In this document: positions 27,924-36,196 of the stretch, piece by piece
Numbering within the stretch: the stretch's first letter is position 1
How the letters are laid out: every line of letters starts with the position of its first letter
NCBI RefSeq assembly: GCF_024721175.1
Contig: NZ_CP099399.1
Coordinates: forward strand, 744,001 to 808,000
Length of the DNA stretch: 64,000 nucleotides
DNA from: Rhizobium sp. Pop5
GTDB taxonomy: Bacteria; Pseudomonadota; Alphaproteobacteria; Rhizobiales; Rhizobiaceae
Reading direction: 5' to 3'
Translations under genes and position numbers: made by a program
The notes under the pieces: model-generated
The model's input: the letters and a program-made list of their open reading frames with translations, nothing else
Databases searched by the model: none
Told to the model about the DNA's origin: nothing

Positions 27924-28475
27924 CTAGCGGGACGGGAGCAACGCCTGAGCTGCAAATTCGTCCTTGGTGATCTCGTAAAAGACGTGAAGGACTGGCGTTC
28001 CGTCAGGCATTTTGATGATTTCCGTCTCCTCGAGCAGGCGCGTGCCGAGCTTTTCTGTTGCCCGGCGAGAACGCATGTTTGCCTCCCCAATACGGAAGTA
28101 GACAGCATCGACGAACCGGAATGCATGTGTCATCAAAATCCGCTTGATTTCGCGGTTCCAAGCGCCGCCCCAATAATCTCTTGCGAGATAGGACCAGCCG
28201 ATTTCCGCCCGCGAAGACTTCACGTCGGACACGTTAAAGCGGGACGAACCAATGATCCGGTTTGCACCTTTGTCTATCACGGCCAAGGCCCCGCCTGAAT
28301 CAAGGGCGGCATTGAAAAGTCCAGTGAAGACGTCTTTTTGCCAGCGGTTTGACGCCGGATGCAGCTCCCAAAGTAGCGGATCGGACGCGACTGCGTAAAG
28401 CGCGTCAAAATCCCCTTGGGTAAGCGGACGAATATGAACGCGTTCATTATCGAGAACCGGTTGCCTGTCAAACAT
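27924..28475 (-). CDS. GNAT N-acetyltransferase (RimJ/RimL type)
   Basis: A 183-aa acetyl-CoA-dependent acyltransferase. L-D-N-E-R-V-H-I-R-P-L at residues 8-18 and the E-I-G-W-S-Y-L-A-R-D-Y-W-G-G-A-W-N region at 91-107 match RimJ/RimL-like GNAT proteins; the N-M-R-S-R-R-A-T-E-K-L-G segment is the acetyl-CoA/C-terminal motif. Substrate unknown: it could be a protein N-terminus, an aminoglycoside or a small molecule. Codon use is less GC-biased than the flanks. Confidence 0.8.
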   Translation of the reverse strand: MFDRQPVLDNERVHIRPLTQGDFDALYAVASDPLLWELHPASNRWQKDVFTGLFNAALDSGGALAVIDKGANRIIGSSRFNVSDVKSSRAEIGWSYLARDYWGGAWNREIKRILMTHAFRFVDAVYFRIGEANMRSRRATEKLGTRLLEETEIIKMPDGTPVLHVFYEITKDEFAAQALLPSR

Positions 28476-28580
28476 GTTTGCCTTCCTTAAATATTCCGCG
28501 GAAGCCGAACGAATGCTGTTGGAGCGCGATGACGAAATTCTTACGAATGGTCGGTTCGGTTACAATAGCTTCGCCAGCCT

Positions 28581-29792
28581 TCAGGCCGGTTGCTGTGCCT
28601 GTCGTCGGCCGCTTTCGAGATAGAGCAAGGCTCCGATCGACGCCACGCCTGCGGCGGCGCCGACGAAGGCGGTGCCGGAATAATCGGTGATCGCGGTGCC
28701 GAAGGCGAAGAGCCCGGCGCTGATCCCGGCTCCGATGAAACTGTTGAGCGAGATCAGCGAGCTTCCGAGCCCCGGCCGATCCGCGATCAGGTCCTGCAGA
28801 TAGGTGATCGGCACGCTGAGGATCGCGGCCACCCCGCAGGCATTGACGAGGAGCAGTGCATAGACGTGCCAGCGCGCGGATGCGAATCCGAGCATCAGCA
28901 GATAGGCGCAGTAGATCAGCGCGCCGAAGGCAAGCACATGCACGGTCCGGAAGCGCCGTTGCGCCATGCCCCACATCATCATGAACGGCATTTCGAGAAA
29001 GGCCGTCAGCCCGGCCATGAAGCCCACATCGACGACCGTGCCACCCGCCGCACGGGTGATGATCAGCGGCGAGAGCATGCCATTCAGCCGCTGCAGGGCG
29101 ATAAGCATCGACATGACGAGGACGCGTGCCAGTACATATGGCACAAAGATCCGTTTCAGCGAGGCAAGGAAGCCGGCTTGGTCGGGGGCTGGACCGGAAC
29201 TGCCATTTCCAGGCGCGAAGAAGAAATACAGGCAGAAGCAGATGCAGCTCGCCAACGCCGCGATCCCATAGGCCGGCGTCATCGACGGCGAATTGACGAG
29301 ATAGAGACCGATCAAGCCCGGTGCCAGCGCCCATGAACCGGAAAAGAGCGCCCGCACCATCGCGGTGATCGCCGCCCCTCGACCGCGGTCCATCTGGTTG
29401 GTCCTGGCGCGCAGGCTGGCGAAAAGTAGCGAATAGGTGGAATTGCTCATCGGCACCAGCAAAAGCGTCGACAAAATAAACACCGCAGGGCCGTGAATGA
29501 TCGCGATCGATCCGAAGCCGAGCATGCCGGCAACCGAAAGCCCCAGCACCAACGGCCGCCGTTCTTTCAGCCTGTCGGACCAGATGCCGAGCGTCAGGCT
29601 TGTGGTGACGTTGACGATCGCCGAGAAGAACACCAACGCCGAATAGGCGCCGTTGCCCATGCCGAGTTCGTTGATCCCGATGATCGACTGGTACGGCACG
29701 GTCGAGGCATAGGTGAAGGCGAGCGCGACCAGCGTTGCCGCTGGAATGCGGAGCCTGTTGTCGCGAAGGAGCAAGGAAAAAGTGGATGGCAT
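28581..29792 (-). CDS. MFS transporter, SetA-like sugar efflux type
   Basis: A 403-aa protein with 12 hydrophobic helices. The N-terminal N-E-L-G-M-G-N-G-A-Y and the D-R-L-K-E-R-R-P-L-V-L-G motif between helices 2 and 3 fit the sugar-efflux (Set) subfamily. The start is the ATG at 29792 (MPSTFSLL). About 100 bp separate it from the GNAT gene on the same strand, so they may be co-transcribed. Export of sugars or sugar-like compounds is inferred from the family only. Confidence 0.78.
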   Translation of the reverse strand: MPSTFSLLLRDNRLRIPAATLVALAFTYASTVPYQSIIGINELGMGNGAYSALVFFSAIVNVTTSLTLGIWSDRLKERRPLVLGLSVAGMLGFGSIAIIHGPAVFILSTLLLVPMSNSTYSLLFASLRARTNQMDRGRGAAITAMVRALFSGSWALAPGLIGLYLVNSPSMTPAYGIAALASCICFCLYFFFAPGNGSSGPAPDQAGFLASLKRIFVPYVLARVLVMSMLIALQRLNGMLSPLIITRAAGGTVVDVGFMAGLTAFLEMPFMMMWGMAQRRFRTVHVLAFGALIYCAYLLMLGFASARWHVYALLLVNACGVAAILSVPITYLQDLIADRPGLGSSLISLNSFIGAGISAGLFAFGTAITDYSGTAFVGAAAGVASIGALLYLESGRRQAQQPA

Positions 29793-29996
29793 GGGGCGGT
29801 TCCTGATGCACCACATTTAGTCGCGTCGGACGCATCAGGGAAACGATAGTTGTCGATCGCTTCGGTCAATTTTTGTGATGAATGTTTGGTCGATGCGATT
29901 GCGGCTGGCGGACCGTGGGCAAAGTGCGAAGACCGTTGGCTTTCGTGCGCTGACGCGGTATGCCTGCCCATCCTGCCAGCATCCGGATGAGAGCCC

Positions 29997-31004
29997 ATGA
30001 CCAATCCCGTCACTGTCGAAGTCACCCGAGGCCTGCTTGTCGAAAGCCGCCATCGAGGCGCAGTGGCCGTCGTCGATGGCGATGGCAAGCTTGTCTTCTC
30101 TGTGGGCGATATCGAGGCTGCCGTCTTCCCGCGGTCTTCCTGCAAGGCAATGCAGGCGCTGCCGCTGGTCGAGAGCGGTGCTGCCGACGCTTACGGCTTC
30201 GGCGATAAGGAGCTGGCGCTCGCCTGCGCCTCGCATAATGGCGAGGAAGAGCATGTGGCGCTCGCCGCCTCGATGCTCACGCGCGCCGGCCGCGGAGCCG
30301 AAGTGCTGGAATGCGGTGCTCACTGGTCCATGAGCCAGAAAATCCTGATCCATCAGGCCCGCACGCTCGACGCGCCAACCGCGCTTCATAACAATTGCTC
30401 CGGAAAACATGCCGGCTTCGTCTGCGCCTGCTGCCACAAGGACCTCGATCCGAAGGGTTATGTCGGTTACGACCATCCGCTTCAGGTCGAGATCCGTGCG
30501 GCGATGGAAAGCCTGACCGGCGCCGTGCTCGGCGCGGAAAGTTGCGGTACCGACGGCTGCTCCATTCCGACTTATGCTGTGCCTTTGCGCGGCCTTGCCC
30601 ATGGATTTGCGAAAATGGCGACCGGCGTCGGCCTGGAGCCCTTGCGCGCCAGAGCATCGCGCCGCCTGATCGAGGCTTGCATGGCCGAGCCCTTTTATGT
30701 CGCGGGCTCCGGCCGCGCCTGCACCCAGCTGATGCAGATCGCCCCCGGCCGCATCTTCGTCAAGATAGGCGCCGAAGGCGTCTTCTGCGCGGCGATCCCG
30801 GAAAAGGGCATCGCTATCGCGCTGAAATGCGAGGACGGCACGACCCGCGCCGCCGAAGCCATGGTGGCGGCCACGCTTGCCCGCTTCTTTGAGACGGAAG
30901 AAAGGGTCCATGCTGCCCTGATGGGCTTTGCCACGACCTCGATGCACAATTGGAACGGTATCCATGTCGGCGATGTCAGGGTTACATCCCTCCTGACCGA
31001 ATGA
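29997..31004 (+). CDS. Class 3 (R. etli-type) L-asparaginase
   Basis: A 335-aa enzyme hydrolysing L-asparagine to aspartate and ammonia. It belongs to the R. etli-type class, unrelated to E. coli AnsA/AnsB. The active-site residues of that family are present one position lower than the published R. etli ReAV numbering as I recall it: S47-x-x-K50, S79 (in CASHN) and the metal-site residues C134, K137 (in NNCSGKH) and C188 (in TDGC). It is preceded by a promoter gap of about 200 bp and stands alone; aspartase or transporter genes are not adjacent. Confidence 0.9.
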   Translation: MTNPVTVEVTRGLLVESRHRGAVAVVDGDGKLVFSVGDIEAAVFPRSSCKAMQALPLVESGAADAYGFGDKELALACASHNGEEEHVALAASMLTRAGRGAEVLECGAHWSMSQKILIHQARTLDAPTALHNNCSGKHAGFVCACCHKDLDPKGYVGYDHPLQVEIRAAMESLTGAVLGAESCGTDGCSIPTYAVPLRGLAHGFAKMATGVGLEPLRARASRRLIEACMAEPFYVAGSGRACTQLMQIAPGRIFVKIGAEGVFCAAIPEKGIAIALKCEDGTTRAAEAMVAATLARFFETEERVHAALMGFATTSMHNWNGIHVGDVRVTSLLTE

Positions 31005-31137
31005 GTACGTGAAGCGCTTATATAAGTTATAAAAAAATAAGAATTACCTAATATAAAGAGATACGCCCTGCGGTCGGACGTAGTTTGCGTATCGATGCGG
31101 AGGCGAGAGCGTTCCCTGGAAGCCGTGGGGGCAGGGC

Positions 31138-31875
31138 ATGTTTGCAGGCCGCTATCTCTGGTGGGTGCTGACCGGTACCGGCATCTTCATTTTCGCTGCG
31201 CTCGGTCTCGACCATATAACCTGGCTCACAATCCAGCTGTCAGGCTGCGAGAAGATGGCCGGCGCCTGCGAGCCGACCATCTGGTGGATATCGCGCATGC
31301 TTAAACCCGGCTGCATCTGGATCGCCATCGGCATGCTTTTCATGGCCACCTTGGTTCGGCTTCACTATCTGTCACTGCTCTGGTTCTGGGGGCCGGTCGC
31401 AACCGTCTGGTTCGTCGCCGCCACGCCGTTCCTTCTCTTCATCTCAGCGGATATGGCCGTGGCGTGGCCGGTCATCCTTGCGATGCTGCCCGTTCCGCTC
31501 CTGTTTCTGGCCGCCTTCATCGTCTATCTCATGGTTCCATTCGAGGATGGCGACGCGCGCCCGCTCGAAGCGTCGGCTCCGCTGCGTCTCGCGGCCCGTC
31601 TGACGGCAGTCTACGCTGTGCTTGCCGCGGCAGCCTTCATGCCGGACCTGTCTCGACTGTTAGGAAGCCTGCTGGACATGCCGGCCCTTTCCGTCGTCGT
31701 CGCGCTGGCGCAGCCTTATCTGCAGACGGTGCTGACCTTCGGAACCGGCAGCATGGCGCCGGCCTTCGCCGCGCTGGCGCTGTTCATCGCGGCCCTCGCC
31801 GCAAGCCTTCTGCCGCAGCCCGCAGGGCGTCCGCCGTCCCGCAGCTCCATCATGCTGCGGCGATTGCGCCGTTGA
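31138..31875 (+). CDS. Multi-pass membrane protein, unknown function
   Basis: A 245-aa protein with about six to seven hydrophobic helices (starting at residues about 7, 55, 80, 105, 150, 180, 205). A loop near residue 37-50 contains a C-E-K-M-A-G-A-C-E pair of cysteines that may form a disulfide outside the membrane. No family recognised. It is preceded by an AT-rich promoter-like stretch (31010-31090). Its 3' end overlaps the convergent DeoR gene by 26 bp. Confidence 0.6.
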   Translation: MFAGRYLWWVLTGTGIFIFAALGLDHITWLTIQLSGCEKMAGACEPTIWWISRMLKPGCIWIAIGMLFMATLVRLHYLSLLWFWGPVATVWFVAATPFLLFISADMAVAWPVILAMLPVPLLFLAAFIVYLMVPFEDGDARPLEASAPLRLAARLTAVYAVLAAAAFMPDLSRLLGSLLDMPALSVVVALAQPYLQTVLTFGTGSMAPAFAALALFIAALAASLLPQPAGRPPSRSSIMLRRLRR

Positions 31876-32605
31876 GATCGCGATAGGGTTTCAGCCGCTC
31901 GGCCGCCATCTCCGCCGGCACGATCAGTCCGCTCACCTCGGAAATTCCGAGCACCGGGCAGGGCGAGACGAGGTCGAACTTCTCTTCGGTCAGCAGGACA
32001 TGGGTTTCGGCCGAACACCGCGCGATATGCCGCTTGATCGCCGCTTCCTCGAAATCGCCGGTGGAAAGCCCGTGCACCGGATGCGCCGCCGTGACGCCGA
32101 GGAAGAAAAGATCGGGGCGAAGTTGCGAGATCGCCGCCACGGCCGCTGCCCCCACCGCCACCATCGAATGTTTGTAAAGTCGTCCGCCGGTGAGGATCAC
32201 CTCCGCCGTCGGATGGTGCTCCAGCTCGGCGGCGATTGTTGGGCTGTGGGTCGCGACCGTCAGCGGCATGTTGCGCGGCAATTGCCTGGCGATCTCCGCC
32301 GTCGTCGTGCCGCCGTCGAGGAAGATCATCTGTCCCGGCTTGACCATCGCCACCGCCTTCGCTCCGAGCCGCACTTTGACGTCCGAAGAAACGCTGCGCC
32401 GCGCAGTGAAATCGGGCAACTCCGGCGCCAGCGGCATCGCGCCGCCATGCACGCGCTTCAGCAACCCCTCCGCTGCCATTTCCCTGAGGTCGCGGCGAAT
32501 GGTGTCCTCCGACAGCGCGAACTCCTCGGCTACGCGCTTGGCGATCGCCTGGCCGTCGCGCCGCAGGATGTCGAGGATCAGGGTCTTGCGTTGGGTTGTC
32601 AGCAT
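31850..32605 (-). CDS. DeoR/GlpR family transcriptional regulator
   Basis: A 251-aa repressor with an N-terminal HTH (residues about 18-55, ending R-V-H-G-G-A, the DeoR signature) and a DeoR-type sugar-phosphate-binding domain with F-L-D-G-G-T-T at 94-100 and V-I-L-T-G-G near 135. It is divergent from a DUF4406 gene with repeated GCACGAAA sites between them, suggesting that it controls itself and that gene. The effector is probably a phosphorylated sugar or nucleoside. Confidence 0.88.
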   Translation of the reverse strand: MLTTQRKTLILDILRRDGQAIAKRVAEEFALSEDTIRRDLREMAAEGLLKRVHGGAMPLAPELPDFTARRSVSSDVKVRLGAKAVAMVKPGQMIFLDGGTTTAEIARQLPRNMPLTVATHSPTIAAELEHHPTAEVILTGGRLYKHSMVAVGAAAVAAISQLRPDLFFLGVTAAHPVHGLSTGDFEEAAIKRHIARCSAETHVLLTEEKFDLVSPCPVLGISEVSGLIVPAEMAAERLKPYRDLNGAIAAA

Positions 32606-32613
32606 GGTCTCTC

Positions 32614-32700
32614 TGCACGAAAATTTACGAAACGTCGCAATTATGCACGAAATGACTCGACATTCAAGAAATATCGTGCACTTTCACGAGGTCCCGTGCA
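32614..32700. promoter_or_regulatory. DeoR operator region with repeated TGCACGAAA
   Basis: TGCACGAAA occurs at 32614-32622 and 32644-32652. The reverse motif CGTGCA occurs at 32675-32680 and 32695-32700. The four half sites fill the 139-bp gap between the divergent DeoR and DUF4406 genes. Likely DeoR-protein sites. Confidence 0.6.
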
Positions 32701-32744
32701 TGAGGCCGGGGAATTCCCGCATCAAGCGGGCAAAGGAGTGGATG

Positions 32745-33101
32745 ATGTTGATTTTGATTGCCGGCCCTTATCGGTCCGGAACGGGCGATGACCCGGCAAA
32801 GATGGCCGCCAACCTGAAGCGGCTGGAGGAACCCTCGCATGCGCTGTTTGCGGCCGGCCATGTGCCGATGATCGGCGAGTGGGTGGCGCTGCCGATCTGG
32901 CATGCCGCCGGCGGCCGGTCAGTCGGTGACGCGCTCTACGAAGAGATCTTCCATCCGGTCGCCGGTCGGCTGCTGCAGCTTTGCGAGGGCGTGCTGCGCC
33001 TGCCCGGCGATTCCAAGGGGGCAGACAATGACGTGCGCATTGCGAGAGAACGCGGCATCCCGGTCTGGCATCGGCTGGAAGACGTTCCGGGCTGCGGCTG
33101 A
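32745..33101 (+). CDS. DUF4406 / nucleoside 2-deoxyribosyltransferase-like protein
   Basis: A 118-aa protein beginning M-L-I-L-I-A-G-P-Y-R-S-G, the Rossmann-like nucleotide-binding start of the DUF4406/NDT superfamily. G-A-D-N-D-V-R-I-A-R-E-R-G-I-P-V at about residues 92-107 is the typical S-x-G-x-x-x-E-x-x-x-A helix region; the usual catalytic glutamate appears replaced by Asp/Arg in this stretch. AAAGGAG at 32732-32738 favours the ATG at 32745. It is divergent from deoR, so a role in nucleotide or sugar-nucleotide salvage is possible. Confidence 0.7.
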   Translation: MLILIAGPYRSGTGDDPAKMAANLKRLEEPSHALFAAGHVPMIGEWVALPIWHAAGGRSVGDALYEEIFHPVAGRLLQLCEGVLRLPGDSKGADNDVRIARERGIPVWHRLEDVPGCG

Positions 33102-33107
33102 ATGCGG

Positions 33108-33135
33108 GGAGGAGCCGGAAATCGCCGGCTCCTCC
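33108..33135. terminator. 11-bp hairpin after the DUF4406 gene
   Basis: A perfect stem, GGAGGAGCCGG pairing with CCGGCTCCTCC, with a 6-nt loop, 7 bp after the stop codon. There is no T run. Confidence 0.65.
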
Positions 33136-33199
33136 ATCCCGCTGGTTTCGGCTCGCCCACCCCCGCGCTATAAGGCGTGTCGAAAGGGAGTCGAGAACC

Positions 33200-33820
33200 A
33201 TGCTGACATTGTACTACGCGCCCGGAACCTGCGCGCTCGCAAGCCTCATTGCCCTGGAAGAATCCGGTCTGGATTTCGAAACGAAGAAGATCAGTCTTCG
33301 CGACGGCGAGCAGCGTTCGCCGGATTATCTGAAGATTAACCCGAAGGGTCGCGTGCCGGCGCTTGTCACCGATCGCGGTGTGCTGACGGAAACGCCGGCG
33401 ATCCTTGCCTATATCGCCCAGATCGCGCCTGCCGCCAAGCTGGCGCCGCTCGACGATGTCTTCGAATTTGCGAGATTGCAGTCCTTCAACAGCTACATCT
33501 GCTCGACCGTCCATGTGAACCATGCCCATCGTCCGCGCGGTTCCCGCTGGGCCGACGATCCGGCCGCTATAGAGGCGATGAAGGCGAAGGTGCCGCAAAA
33601 CATGGCCGATTGTTTCGCGCTGATCGAGCAGACCATGTTCGAAGGACCATGGGTCATGGGCGCCGCCTATTCGGTCGCCGATCCCTATCTCTTCACCATG
33701 ACGAGTTGGCTGCCTTCTGACGGCGTCGATCCCGCGCGCTTCGAAAAGGCGAGCGATCATCGCGCCCGCATGCTGCAGCGCCCCGCCGTCCAGCAGGCGT
33801 TGGCCTACGATCAGGCCTGA
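33200..33820 (+). CDS. Glutathione S-transferase family protein
   Basis: A 206-aa GST of the bacterial beta class. The N-terminal thioredoxin-like domain starts M-L-T-L-Y-Y-A-P-G-T-C-A-L-A-S, where the cysteine at position 11 fits beta-class GSTs. N-P-K-G-R-V-P-A-L and E-T-P-A-I-L-A-Y-I are the glutathione-contact motifs. The C-terminal helical domain follows from about residue 90. It ends 10 bp inside the convergent YjbR-like gene. Likely detoxification. Confidence 0.88.
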   Translation: MLTLYYAPGTCALASLIALEESGLDFETKKISLRDGEQRSPDYLKINPKGRVPALVTDRGVLTETPAILAYIAQIAPAAKLAPLDDVFEFARLQSFNSYICSTVHVNHAHRPRGSRWADDPAAIEAMKAKVPQNMADCFALIEQTMFEGPWVMGAAYSVADPYLFTMTSWLPSDGVDPARFEKASDHRARMLQRPAVQQALAYDQA

Positions 33821-34164
33821 AAGCATGCGGCAAGCTTCTTCGGCGCCCGGAACAGCCAGGCGCCGATCAGCCGCAGCCGCAATTCCGCGTCGCCGATCAG
33901 GGCGGCACGCACCGGCAGATGCGGCCAGCCGACATAGTGATCGGTCTGGAAATAGATGTCAGGCGCCATTTCGAGCAGGTGGTCTTTATCGTCGAGCGAA
34001 ATCGAGATCACCATTGTCTCGGCATTCTTCACCGCGACAAAGCTCTTGCCAGCCACCTTCAGCGCGGGATTGCCGTAGGAGGTACCTTCCTCGACGTCGG
34101 GCAGGCCGGCTTCCGCCGTCAGCCGCTTCAGACGATTGAAGACCGCATCGACATCGTCGGCCAT
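33811..34164 (-). CDS. MmcQ/YjbR family protein
   Basis: A 117-aa small cytosolic protein. G-T-S-Y-G-N-P-A-L-K-V-A-G-K-S-F and the Y-V-G-W-P-H-L-P segment are hallmarks of the MmcQ/YjbR (cyaY-like fold, double-wing DNA-binding) family. Its function is not known. It converges with the GST gene with a 10-bp overlap and lies upstream of nothing obvious on its strand. Confidence 0.8.
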   Translation of the reverse strand: MADDVDAVFNRLKRLTAEAGLPDVEEGTSYGNPALKVAGKSFVAVKNAETMVISISLDDKDHLLEMAPDIYFQTDHYVGWPHLPVRAALIGDAELRLRLIGAWLFRAPKKLAACFQA

Positions 34165-34203
34165 TGCTCCGCGCCTTCTCTCGGGGCGAAACCTATCATG
34201 TTT

Positions 34204-34398
34204 TCAGGCGCATTTCGCCAGTGGCGGCTTCGCTGCGAGAAAACCGGTTTGGCGTCCGAGTGGCAGGTCGGCGATTTCGCGCATGGACATGCGCTCGACG
34301 TCGGGATGCCGCAGCGGATCGTCCTTCCACGAGGCGTCCGCAATGTCCGCTTGGATCAAATTAAGGGTGGGTTTCAAGAAAAACTTCAGCAATGACAT
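34204..34398 (-). CDS. Small DUF1127-like protein
   Basis: A 64-aa protein. The C-terminal half H-P-D-V-E-R-M-S-M-R-E-I-A-D-L-P resembles the DUF1127 pattern (L-x-D-I-G-L-x-R-x-E-I), and the N-terminus is basic and hydrophobic. GAGG lies upstream of the ATG at 34398. DUF1127 proteins of alphaproteobacteria have been linked to RNA turnover and phosphate or carbon sensing, but the similarity here is partial. It lies 39 bp upstream of the YjbR-like gene on the same strand. Confidence 0.5.
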   Translation of the reverse strand: MSLLKFFLKPTLNLIQADIADASWKDDPLRHPDVERMSMREIADLPLGRQTGFLAAKPPLAKCA

Positions 34399-34532
34399 GG
34401 CGCGCCTCGCTTTCTTCGCTGCGATAACGGTCGCTCAATGGCCGGCGTCGTTAAGCTTCCTGCGCTGCAGTATCGGCGCCTGGGGGCGAGTTTTCAATTG
34501 AGATTGACGCGGTCGTGCTATAGAAAAACTAT

Positions 34533-35429
34533 ATGAAAAACCTGAACTCCGTCCATCTCAACGGTCTGCGCGCGCTGGAAGCCGTCGGGCGTCTCGGTTC
34601 GCTCCAGGCGGCCGCCGACGAACTTGGTGTCTCGGTCGGCGCCGTCAGCCAGCAGGTCATCAAGGCGGAAGCCCAGCTCGGCCAGGTGATCTTCGAGCGC
34701 ACCGCCAGGGGAATGATCGTAACCGAAGCCGGGCGGCCGGTGCTTTCCGCGCTCGACGAGGGTTTTGCCCGTCTGTCGGCGGCGGTATCGATTGCAAGCC
34801 GCAAGGACGACACGATCCTGACTATCTCCGTGGCGCCGGTTTTCGCCGCCCGGTGGCTCGTCTGCCGTCTCGATCGCTTCGCCGAGCGTCATCCCGAGAT
34901 CAAGCTGCGGCTGGATGCGACGACCAATCTTGTCAATCCGGCGCTTTGCGATGTCGATATCGGCATCCGCGTCGGCACCGGCAAATGGCCTGATGTGAAG
35001 GCCGAACTGCTGCTTGCGCAGGAGGTCTTTCCGGTCTGCTCGCCCGATATGGCTGCGAAATTGAAGGAGCCTGGCGATCTCCTCGGACTGCCTGCTATCA
35101 TCGATGGCAATGCCATGTTCACCTGGGAGGTCTGGATGCGCGAAGCCGGGCTTTCCGGCGCCACGCTTGCGACCCGCCACGTCTTCAACGATGCCTCGCT
35201 CTGCCTCGATGCGGCCATTGCCGGGCAGGGCGTCATGCTTGCCTGGCAGACCCTTGCCGCCTTTGCACTCGCCGAAGGCCGGCTGGCCGCACCCTTCGGC
35301 ATCCGCGCGAGAACCGGTTTCGGTCACTACTTCGTCACGGCCGAAGGCACGCGCGAGCCGAAGAAGGTCAAGGATTTCAAGGCCTGGATCCGTGAGGAAA
35401 TGGCCGGAACCTTGACCCTTTTCCCGTAG
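34533..35429 (+). CDS. LysR-family transcriptional regulator
   Basis: A 298-aa regulator of the GcvA-like group. The winged HTH spans residues about 8-65 (L-R-A-L-E-A-V-G-R-L-G-S-L-Q-A-A-A-D-E-L-G-V, with V-S-Q-Q-V at the recognition helix). The inducer-binding domain follows, with typical V-D-I-G-I-R-V-G-T-G. Its stop is 3 bp from the stop of the convergent GST gene. The target is unknown; the neighbour GST is convergent rather than divergent, which makes it a less obvious target. Confidence 0.85.
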   Translation: MKNLNSVHLNGLRALEAVGRLGSLQAAADELGVSVGAVSQQVIKAEAQLGQVIFERTARGMIVTEAGRPVLSALDEGFARLSAAVSIASRKDDTILTISVAPVFAARWLVCRLDRFAERHPEIKLRLDATTNLVNPALCDVDIGIRVGTGKWPDVKAELLLAQEVFPVCSPDMAAKLKEPGDLLGLPAIIDGNAMFTWEVWMREAGLSGATLATRHVFNDASLCLDAAIAGQGVMLAWQTLAAFALAEGRLAAPFGIRARTGFGHYFVTAEGTREPKKVKDFKAWIREEMAGTLTLFP

Positions 35430-35432
35430 TTC

Positions 35433-36098
35433 TCAAACCTCGATCGGCTCCTTGCCGCGGGTCTCCTGCATCGTCTTGTAGGCCGGGCGGGACTGGCAGC
35501 GTTCGATCCAGGCCTTGATGTTCGGATGCGCCTGGAAAAGCGCCTCTTCGCTCTGGGCGTAGCGCAGCACCTCGGCGATGTTGAGATCGGCGACGGTAAA
35601 GCGTTCGCCGACGATCCATTGCCGGCCGGCAAGATGGCTTTCGAGAACGGCAAGCGGCCTGCGCAGCGAGCGGCAGGCGACGGCGATCGTTTGCTTGCCG
35701 CCTTCGCTGTCTTCGAGCCCGTTATCATAGGTGAGCACGATCTTCACGGTCTGCGGTTCGACTTCGGCCGCCGCCCAGACGGTCCACATCGTCAGCAATC
35801 CGTCTTCTTCGACGGTTTGTCCGGAAAGCGGCCCGCCATATTTGCGCGCGAGATAGAGATTGATTGCCAGCGACTCGTGCATGACGAGGGCGCCGTCCTT
35901 GATGCTGGGGATCTGCCCCATCGGGTTCACGGCGATGAAATCCGGTGAGTGCGTGTTGAGGGGCGCCTCTGGCGCCAGCGGATCTGCAAGCCGCCTTGCC
36001 TGCAGCACCGGCACCGACTGGAATTCCAGCCCGAGTTCCCCCGCCATCCAGTAGACCCGCGAAGCGCGCGATCGATAGACTCCGTAGATTGTCAGCAT
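35433..36098 (-). CDS. Glutathione S-transferase family protein
   Basis: A 221-aa [20 protein letters not shown] opens the thioredoxin-like domain, with serine and arginine at the active-site region; N-P-M-G-Q-I-P-S-I and [10 protein letters not shown] are the glutathione-contact motifs. The start at 36098 follows GGGGAGACGTTC. A second, divergent GST (33.2 kb) lies 1.6 kb away, and the two differ greatly, so they are not a recent duplication. Confidence 0.87.
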   Translation of the reverse strand: MLTIYGVYRSRASRVYWMAGELGLEFQSVPVLQARRLADPLAPEAPLNTHSPDFIAVNPMGQIPSIKDGALVMHESLAINLYLARKYGGPLSGQTVEEDGLLTMWTVWAAAEVEPQTVKIVLTYDNGLEDSEGGKQTIAVACRSLRRPLAVLESHLAGRQWIVGERFTVADLNIAEVLRYAQSEEALFQAHPNIKAWIERCQSRPAYKTMQETRGKEPIEV

Positions 36099-36196
36099 GA
36101 ACGTCTCCCCTCGATGTGTTCGGGGAACCGTAAATGCCGGATCAATCCTGTAAAAGTGCTTGCGGCTGATGGAACGATGAAAGCTTTTGATGGCCG

